41,364 nt of DNA from IMG/VR virus record IMGVR_UViG_3300022690_000670, positions 1-41,364 of that record; one strand, written 5' to 3'. The position numbers and the translations under genes are program-made. The notes beneath the pieces are model-generated. The model searched no databases. It was not told the origin of the DNA and saw only the letters and a program-made list of their open reading frames with translations. This document shows, piece after piece, positions 37,007 to 41,364 of this stretch. The first letter of the stretch is position 1. Every line of letters begins with the position of its first letter. Source of the DNA: a virus.

Positions 37007-38143
37007 TCAAAGGCCAAAATTCTTACTCCCCCATGCTGTCCATCCTTCCCTAGGCTCTTCGGTAAACAACTCAACTTTAGAAGTCGACGGGAAAGCATTC
37101 TCTAATCGCAGACAAATGTTATCATCGCGCCCATAGGGAAAATCATCGCTATATATACTGTCGCGGGGTTCTCCTTCCACATCCCTAGTAGGGTCGGATA
37201 AGGGGGAAAGAAGTTTATACGGAAGCTCAAGGTCTTTAAGATTTCCTTTAATCCCCACTAATAAAAATTCTGCTCCTTGGTCGATTAAAAGACCTTCCTC
37301 ATACTCTTCCGCATCCTGCCAATTATCCCAAACAACACAATCGTGGTATTCAAAGCCCCAACACCTAAAAAGAAAAAGGGCATCTGGAATTTTAGGCCCC
37401 GGCGACCAGAAAAATAAAATACAGGTTTCATTAGAAGGTAATTTGATACGCGAAAGCTCATCCGTCCTTAACTGGTCAGGCTCTTTTCCCCAGGGTGGAT
37501 CAGCCAGTATAAGATCAAAATTGGTAGGGGGCATGGGAGGGATAGAAAGATTGTCCCGGCGTTCAGCTTCTTTTTTATAATTTTCGTCCTTCTTTATTTT
37601 AAGCTCAGCTTGAGGGATGCTTAATTCGCCGGACTTGATTTGCTCTACCATTTCAGGGTTGGATTCCGCTATTTTCTTAGCCGCTGCCACATAACTACGG
37701 CTTACACCAACAGCTTTTCCTGCTGCGGCTGTGGCTTCACCTGAAATCACTCCCTCCATTTTTGGAGTAAGTGATTTTTTCCCCGGTGCTGTTCCCCCAT
37801 GCGCTCTTTGTCTCTCTTTAGCTTGCTTTTCATAGAAAGGACCAAGTTTCTGCGCAATAAAAGCGCGTTGAGACCGGTTTAAGTTCCTGCGCTTTATATT
37901 CACACTTACAGCATAATCAAGAGGGTCTGTTTTATCTTCCAACACTTTTATTAGAGGATTAATCCCTAACTCTTGACAGGCTTTGTATCGGTTGCGCCCA
38001 TCCAGGATTTGATTTTTATAAACGGCAATAGGGATTTGCTGTCCATTGACCTCAATGTCGGTTTTTAAAGATTTAAAATCCTCATCATCCATCATGGGAA
38101 ACAGGTTTGCTATTTCGTGGTAAGTTAATTTATTGGGAGACAT
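37007..38143 (-). CDS. ParB/HTH/MT-A70 adenine methyltransferase fusion
   Basis: A 378-residue protein. Residues about 1-95 are a ParB-type domain with INGQQIPIAV-like strand and LDGRNRYKACQELG, the equivalent of the ParB box that binds CTP. Residues 95-195 form a central helical part with an HTH (AAGKAVGVSRSYVAAAKKI) and QIKSGELSIPQAELKIK, as in true ParB/KorB proteins. From 200 an MT-A70 methylase follows, with motif IV FDLILADPPW (215-218) and later LFTEEPREGWTAWG. It overlaps the Rha gene by 14 bp. It should methylate adenine; the ParB part may target it or let it slide on DNA, perhaps from the parS site at 33703. Confidence 0.85.
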   Translation of the reverse strand: MSPNKLTYHEIANLFPMMDDEDFKSLKTDIEVNGQQIPIAVYKNQILDGRNRYKACQELGINPLIKVLEDKTDPLDYAVSVNIKRRNLNRSQRAFIAQKLGPFYEKQAKERQRAHGGTAPGKKSLTPKMEGVISGEATAAAGKAVGVSRSYVAAAKKIAESNPEMVEQIKSGELSIPQAELKIKKDENYKKEAERRDNLSIPPMPPTNFDLILADPPWGKEPDQLRTDELSRIKLPSNETCILFFWSPGPKIPDALFLFRCWGFEYHDCVVWDNWQDAEEYEEGLLIDQGAEFLLVGIKGNLKDLELPYKLLSPLSDPTRDVEGEPRDSIYSDDFPYGRDDNICLRLENAFPSTSKVELFTEEPREGWTAWGSKNFGL

Positions 38144-38918
38144 AGAGGACCTCTTTTCTCTTATCGGGATTATCCAAAAATTTTATCCTTAAATCTGTTA
38201 AATCCTCATATAGCCCTCTGTTATTACCAGCAGGCACTGTGGCTGCATAAGCCATAACGGCCTCTTTAACTTGCTTGGATATTTCTTTATAGAATATTTC
38301 TCTTCTCATCCCCTCTCTTAACTCGCTTCCGCAAATCTGTTCTGCAACCATAAGATATCCTAAATCTATAGCACTCAATGTATCTCGAAAATTATCCCAA
38401 TCTTTAGCAGCCATCCCAGCCCCCAGCAAATGAAGTTGGCGATAAGATAACTTAGTGAAAACCTCGTAATATCTTGGAGAGTTTTTACTCCCCTGCCGCC
38501 GGCAATATTCTATAAATATTTTTATAGTATCAGTTTCCGCACGTCGCACTTTCTTGCCGTGTTCACGCGCAACAAGACGGGCCTGATTAGAGTGTTCAGC
38601 ATCCTCAAACTCGTTAGCGATTTTAATTCTAAATCTGATAGCTTGCGGAGTATTAATACCCATAGCGAGCATCGTAAACCCAGCATGGGTCATGGTTATC
38701 ATTTCGATGGATTTGTCCGCAGCTTCTACAATAATAAAATTACGCTTAAAAAAATCACGCTTCTCAGGGCCGAGACCTTCAGGTATCATAATGCTTAAAT
38801 TAAGGAATTCTTTAATAACATCCTTATGCGCTATCCCCATCCCTTCCGCTAATAGGAAACTGGTGGTAAGCACCCTGTTTTTCTCTACAAATACAAGTTT
38901 TTCTATTTCCTGAGTCAT
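38130..38918 (-). CDS. rha: Rha-family phage regulatory protein
   Basis: A 262-residue protein. I start at the ATG at 38918 (GAGGAG eight bases upstream); the frame is open to 39017, but that stretch is the three-hairpin element. The N-terminal domain fits pRha: VFVEKNRVLTTSFLLAEGMG, then HKDVIKEFL, then EMITMTHAGFTMLAMGI, with the typical (T/S)-x-x-G-F-x-x-L motif. The C-terminal half (FIEYCRRQGSKNSPRYYEVF, then TKLSYRQL) is a second helical domain common to such antirepressor-like proteins. Rha proteins are early regulators; the one of phage P22 affects growth in IHF mutants, as I recall. Confidence 0.7.
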   Translation of the reverse strand: MTQEIEKLVFVEKNRVLTTSFLLAEGMGIAHKDVIKEFLNLSIMIPEGLGPEKRDFFKRNFIIVEAADKSIEMITMTHAGFTMLAMGINTPQAIRFRIKIANEFEDAEHSNQARLVAREHGKKVRRAETDTIKIFIEYCRRQGSKNSPRYYEVFTKLSYRQLHLLGAGMAAKDWDNFRDTLSAIDLGYLMVAEQICGSELREGMRREIFYKEISKQVKEAVMAYAATVPAGNNRGLYEDLTDLRIKFLDNPDKRKEVLYVSQ

Positions 38919-38941
38919 AAATAACTCCTCTACGGTGAGTA

Positions 38942-39000
38942 ACTGGTTATCCAGTGGCGCGGCTATTCTCGCGTCGGTTACGGGCGTTCCCGCGCCCGTA
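38942..39000 (-). ncRNA. Three-hairpin RNA element, copy B, in the rha leader
   Basis: Three hairpins: TACGGGCG/CGCCCGTA with a 6-base loop (38979-38986, 38993-39000), CGCG/CGCG (38958-38961, 38970-38973) and ACTGG-TTAT-CCAGT (38942-38955). Order, spacing and several words (GGGCG stem, GGTTATCC hairpin) match copy A at 7811-7865. On the plus strand TTTTTTTT follows five bases after the first hairpin (39006-39013), so the element could also act as a terminator for opposite transcription. Between it and the rha ATG lies only the ribosome site. Confidence 0.5.
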
Positions 39001-39025
39001 CCTACTTTTTTTTGCAAAGCAAAAC

Positions 39026-39240
39026 TGTCCCCACTTTGTCCACAGAAATTGCCTATAAAATAGGCATTCTCAAAAAGCTAAAGTGTTATGTTTAAATGTT
39101 TTGATTGATTTAACAGGAAGGATGGTGCCGATGGGGAGAGTCGAAACACCCCAACACTTAAAGCCCCTCCATGGCATTAAATCAATCACTTACAGCCATT
39201 TTGAGAACGCTAAAAACTACTTTGTCCCCACTTTGTCCAC
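39026..39240. repeat. Origin-like region with GGACAAAG direct repeats and inverted arms
   Basis: TTTGTCCCC-(A)-CTTTGTCCAC type units (two GGACAAAG half-sites in tandem on the minus strand) occur at 39026-39043 (one half-site degenerate) and 39221-39240, in the same orientation. Between them are inverted arms: GGCATTCTCAAAA (39063-39075) with TTTTGAGAACGC (39199-39210) and TGATTGATTTAA (39102-39113) with TTAAATCAATCA (39177-39188). A short palindrome GCCTAT-AAA-ATAGGC sits at 39051-39065. No gene is convincing in 39014-39250. Iteron-like repeats plus an AT-rich inverted repeat suggest a replication origin or a complex operator. Confidence 0.55.
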
Positions 39241-39250
39241 GCCCTCAACT

Positions 39251-39514
39251 TCATTTGATTCCACGCGCTATCATTCTGGTAACGCTATCAGGTGAAAATA
39301 ATTCCTTATATGAGGTACACCATTTCTTCGGCAATACAGGGAGCGCCATCCAGTGGGTAGGGCTAGCTCTTAATTTTTCACCCATAAAATGCTCCCATCT
39401 ATCAGGAACATTTCTGCGCCTGGTCCAAACTACTTGGGCGACTGTATCTCCGATACAAACTAAAATGCAGACGCCATATATTTTCGGTGCTGTTTCAATC
39501 TTTAGCCACTCCAT
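39251..39514 (-). CDS. DUF551-like protein, 87 aa
   Basis: The start is the second ATG of ATGAGGATG (39514), because AGGAG then has normal spacing of eight bases; starting at 39520 would put the ribosome site almost on the codon. The sequence has IETAPKIYGVCILVCIGD, then PTHWMALPVLPKKW, the hallmark start and end of DUF551 (W-x-x-x-x-x-x-P, then THWMPLP). Function unknown; members are common in phages. Last gene of the small-gene cassette. Confidence 0.6.
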   Translation of the reverse strand: MEWLKIETAPKIYGVCILVCIGDTVAQVVWTRRRNVPDRWEHFMGEKLRASPTHWMALPVLPKKWCTSYKELFSPDSVTRMIARGIK

Positions 39515-39525
39515 CCTCATATCTC

Positions 39526-39606
39526 CTAAAAATATTTATAGAAAAACAGCCCGGTTAAAACTGAAATGATGCAGAGAAACATCCAGTATTTGGTGAAATC
39601 ATCCAT
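39526..39606 (-). CDS. 26-aa membrane peptide
   Basis: A tiny gene with the stereotyped AGGAGATATGAGGATG start; I use the second ATG at 39606. The peptide is MDDFTKYWMFLCIISVLTG followed by LFFYKYF, a single transmembrane segment with an acidic start. The first ATG of the motif overlaps the upstream stop. Function unknown. Confidence 0.5.
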   Translation of the reverse strand: MDDFTKYWMFLCIISVLTGLFFYKYF

Positions 39607-39608
39607 CC

Positions 39609-39809
39609 TCATATCTCCTTTTTAGAAATCTTTTCAAAACAAGCAGCGCAAATAATGATTTTATCTTTAGAAAGATTTTCGTTATCTGAAAGCATTTTTA
39701 TTAGCTGTCTATTTTGGTTTTCCAAGAATTCAAGTTGCAATTCAATTGGAGTTATGGTGCGACCTTCTGCAACTGATCTCTGCGCGGCAATCATGTGTAA
39801 ATCTTTCAT
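39609..39809 (-). CDS. Small helical protein with CxxC, 66 aa
   Basis: Start at the second ATG of AAGGAGGTATGAGGATG. The chain is helical (IELQLEFLENQNRQLIKMLS) with heptad spacing and ends IICAACFEKISKKEI, one CxxC motif. Possibly a dimeric, metal-binding regulator. Unknown family. Confidence 0.5.
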   Translation of the reverse strand: MKDLHMIAAQRSVAEGRTITPIELQLEFLENQNRQLIKMLSDNENLSKDKIIICAACFEKISKKEI

Positions 39810-39829
39810 CCTCATACCTCCTTATTTGG

Positions 39830-39894
39830 TTTAAATCAACGGTTACAGCTATTTTGAGAACGCCTAAAACCTACTTTGTCCCCGCTTTGTCCAC
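39830..39894. repeat. Third copy of the origin-like repeat
   Basis: From TTTAAATCAA through ACAGCTATTTTGAGAACGCC to TTTGTCCCCGCTTTGTCCAC (39875-39894) this segment matches 39177-39240 along about 65 bp with a few changes. It occupies the only untranslated gap in the small-gene cassette (39810-39897). It makes three units of the repeat family in under 900 bp. Confidence 0.65.
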
Positions 39895-39897
39895 ACC

Positions 39898-40071
39898 TTA
39901 ATTTAATAGTTCTTTCATAAAGGATTTATAGCAATCATCACAAACCACGCTAGTTGGGGTTTCCATTACATTTCCCCCAAAATTCTCTTTAGCTTCTGCT
40001 TCTGCTTCTTCATCACTCCAGACATAATCAAATTCTTCCTTGCAGTCAGCACATATAAAAGAATTTCCCAT
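39898..40071 (-). CDS. Small zinc-ribbon protein, 57 aa
   Basis: Start at the second ATG of AAGGAGGAATGAGGATG. It encodes MGNSFICADCKEEFDYVW, an acidic Glu/Ala run, and CDDCYKSFMKELLN: two CxxC pairs about 40 residues apart with an aromatic core, a classic zinc-ribbon. Its upstream ATG overlaps the preceding stop. It may bind DNA or protein; no family name. Confidence 0.6.
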   Translation of the reverse strand: MGNSFICADCKEEFDYVWSDEEAEAEAKENFGGNVMETPTSVVCDDCYKSFMKELLN

Positions 40072-40073
40072 CC

Positions 40074-40220
40074 TCATTCCTCCTTTTGTTCGTCATAATC
40101 TTTTTCACTAAAACCACATTCCGAACACTCCCAACCATCTTGGAAGCATAACCAGTATTCACATTCGCACTCCGGGCAAACTAATTGTATTCTCCTCTTA
40201 ATGTTTATTAGTTCCCCCAT
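40074..40220 (-). CDS. Small zinc-ribbon protein, 48 aa
   Basis: Start at the second ATG of AAGGAGGCATGAGGATG. The product has IQLVCPECECEYWLCF, then WECSECGFSEKDY: two CxxC pairs about 14 residues apart with Trp/Tyr around them, a compact zinc ribbon like those of small transcription-related proteins. Ends in an acidic tail. Coupled to the next gene by overlap of its stop with the conserved ATGA. Confidence 0.6.
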   Translation of the reverse strand: MGELINIKRRIQLVCPECECEYWLCFQDGWECSECGFSEKDYDEQKEE

Positions 40221-40222
40221 CC

Positions 40223-40465
40223 TCATGCCTCCTTTTTCTCAAAATAAATACAGCCATCTTCAGAGCAAATACCATAATTAGTGGATTTTTCATTTAAGCA
40301 AACATTGTATTCCTCATTTTTTTTCCTTAACTGATTTTCTGAAAACTTACACTCCCGACAATTACCGACAACGTAGAGGCTTGAAGTTTTATGAAGATGC
40401 ACTAAATATTCATGTATTCTGCTTGTTCCGCGTCCAATTGATTTTACCCAAACTTCAAGTCTCAT
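40223..40465 (-). CDS. Cys-containing small protein, 80 aa
   Basis: The ATG overlaps the integrase stop (ATGA), and GGGAGGGGAAG is directly upstream. The N-terminus is basic (VWVKSIGRGTSRIHEYLVHL). The C-terminal half has CRECKFSENQL, then NVCLNE and GICSEDGCIYF, five cysteines that could hold one metal ion. First gene of the tiny-gene cassette downstream of int. Confidence 0.55.
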   Translation of the reverse strand: MRLEVWVKSIGRGTSRIHEYLVHLHKTSSLYVVGNCRECKFSENQLRKKNEEYNVCLNEKSTNYGICSEDGCIYFEKKEA

Positions 40466-41364
40466 CTTCCCCTCCCAACACAGGCGAAAGCCTCTATTAA
40501 TGTTTTGTCGTATGGCTTGATATAACCAGCCGTTAATTTCGATCCCGGCGCATGGGCCAGCATGGTTCCTATCAGCGTTTCCTCATAACCATGATCAGCC
40601 ATGATCGAAGCAATGAACCGGCGCAGATACTTGGAGCCATAACCAGGGAGGCCAGCCTTTTTGAATGCCCTGATAATTTCCTTTGATACCTTGTCGTTTT
40701 CGATATCAGGAAACAGCAAAGCATTCGGGTCCAGGTTGATTGGTAGTTTATTGAATTCTGCTTGAAGTTCTTTGCAGATAGGAAGGTGAATATCTCTTTT
40801 GGTTTTTCCACGCTGGCTATTGATCCATCCTTCCTTAACCTCGAATTTCCTGAGCCCGGTTACATCGGAGATATCCAAGGCGGTGTATGCCATTGCCCAA
40901 TAGATAACAAGGTATCTGGTGGAAACTGAGAGAGCCGTTATTTGGATTTGTTCAAAGGTTAGGGGTGGAAGTTCACCTTTACGCTGGATATGCTCATAAT
41001 CTGGGCGGGGAACAATAAAGTTTTTATCCACTGTCCGGATCAGCATTTGAAAAACTATTAGCTCTTTGTCAATGGTATTGTAAACGGCCTGTAATTTGCC
41101 TTCATCACTCAACCCATAACGGTACTCGATATAATTTGCAATCAGATCCAAGTCAACATCACGCGGACGGAACAGGCCAAAAAAAGGATAAATATGTTTA
41201 TTCAAAATCTCCTGATTGCGCTGGATGATCGGAACTTTGATTTTGAGGTTCTTGATTCTTTGTCGGATAGACTGTGGATGGATACCGTCTTTCAGGTCTT
41301 TCAGGATTTCTCCTAACTGTGCGGCGGCTTTCTTCTTTTCAAACTCGGTGGCGTTTAATGGAAC
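40462..41364 (-). CDS. int: Tyrosine recombinase (phage integrase), main part; open at the right end
   Basis: Together with 1-234 this makes a protein of about 330 residues (numbers refer to the joined protein). Catalytic residues: Arg202 in DVTGLRKFEV, Lys217 in QRGKTKRDIHLP, the box II block YGSKYLRRFIAS with Arg278, His301 in MLAHAPG, and the nucleophile Tyr311 in TAGYIKP. In the usual H-x-x-R of box II the first position is Lys275 instead of His, an uncommon but known variation. Integrase in the same operon direction as the early genes and far from the repressor is atypical of lambda. It should integrate the phage at a host att site; attP was not identified. Confidence 0.9.
   Translation of the reverse strand, partial: VPLNATEFEKKKAAAQLGEILKDLKDGIHPQSIRQRIKNLKIKVPIIQRNQEILNKHIYPFFGLFRPRDVDLDLIANYIEYRYGLSDEGKLQAVYNTIDKELIVFQMLIRTVDKNFIVPRPDYEHIQRKGELPPLTFEQIQITALSVSTRYLVIYWAMAYTALDISDVTGLRKFEVKEGWINSQRGKTKRDIHLPICKELQAEFNKLPINLDPNALLFPDIENDKVSKEIIRAFKKAGLPGYGSKYLRRFIASIMADHGYEETLIGTMLAHAPGSKLTAGYIKPYDKTLIEAFACVGRGR
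41221..41364. repeat. Right copy of 144-bp terminal direct repeat
   Basis: Identical to 1-144. It is the overlap that closes the circle; the annotated genes of this stretch are the same as those of the left copy (integrase coding). Confidence 0.95.

Noticed and set aside
24972-38143. ParB-domain proteins read as a plasmid-type partition system
   Set aside because: There is no ParA or other partition ATPase, and both proteins continue into complete methyltransferase domains.
38919-39017. 33-residue N-terminal extension of Rha
   Set aside because: It translates the hairpin element and lacks a ribosome site; the ATG at 38918 has GAGGAG at proper spacing.
39083-39295. 70-codon plus-strand frame in the origin-like region
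   Set aside because: It is made of the repeated inverted arms and half-sites and has no recognisable protein pattern.

Overview
The window looks like a complete temperate phage genome. The first 144 bases recur exactly as the last 144 (1-144 = 41221-41364), so the real unit is about 41,220 bp and circular, or circularly permuted and terminally redundant as expected of a headful-packaging phage. The integrase gene runs across the join: it starts at 234 on the minus strand and continues from 41220 down to 40462. The virion is P22-like (short-tailed). Read on the minus strand the order is small terminase, large terminase, P22-type portal, scaffold, P22-type coat, gp4-like adaptor, gp10-like hub, three ejection proteins (gp7/gp20/gp16 positions) and a fibre with a tailspike-like head-binding N-terminus. 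The host is not identifiable. Strong Shine-Dalgarno sequences, lipoproteins and a three-helix-type holin suggest a Gram-negative bacterium.

Layout. Between 2502 and 2763 lies a divergent control region. A CI-type HTH gene (2764) opens a short rightward operon (2764-7345) with small coiled-coil or membrane proteins, a secreted beta-helix protein, two collagen-like lipoproteins and a DNA methyltransferase fused to an HNH nuclease. This looks like a lysogenic-conversion module. Everything else is leftward. The early genes are an ssDNA-binding protein with an SSB-type tip and its usual neighbour, an ASCH protein, the integrase, a cassette of tiny translationally coupled genes (39251-40465), an origin-like repeat region (39020-39250), a Rha-type regulator, a ParB/HTH/MT-A70 methyltransferase, a DUF1376 replication protein, a Vsr-like nuclease and several small genes. 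A probable late promoter (33633-33661) precedes the M15 endolysin and holin, then fibre-like proteins (27768-32711), a ParB-methylase fusion, terminase and the P22-like morphogenesis block.

Most notable: (i) an exact bacterial-type parS site at 33703-33718 in a phage with no ParA but with a ParB/HTH/methyltransferase fusion; (ii) an orphan structured RNA of about 130-150 nt at 35281-35409 that recalls HEARO/omega RNA; (iii) a three-hairpin element present twice (7811-7865 and 38942-39000); (iv) a candidate small RNA with its own promoter and terminator at 36876-36988; (v) a five-repeat propeller-like module in three virion proteins, one copy inserted into the tail hub; (vi) three different DNA methyltransferases; and (vii) five small genes sharing one stereotyped translation start. 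All functional statements come from reading sequence and remembered family features; no database search was run.
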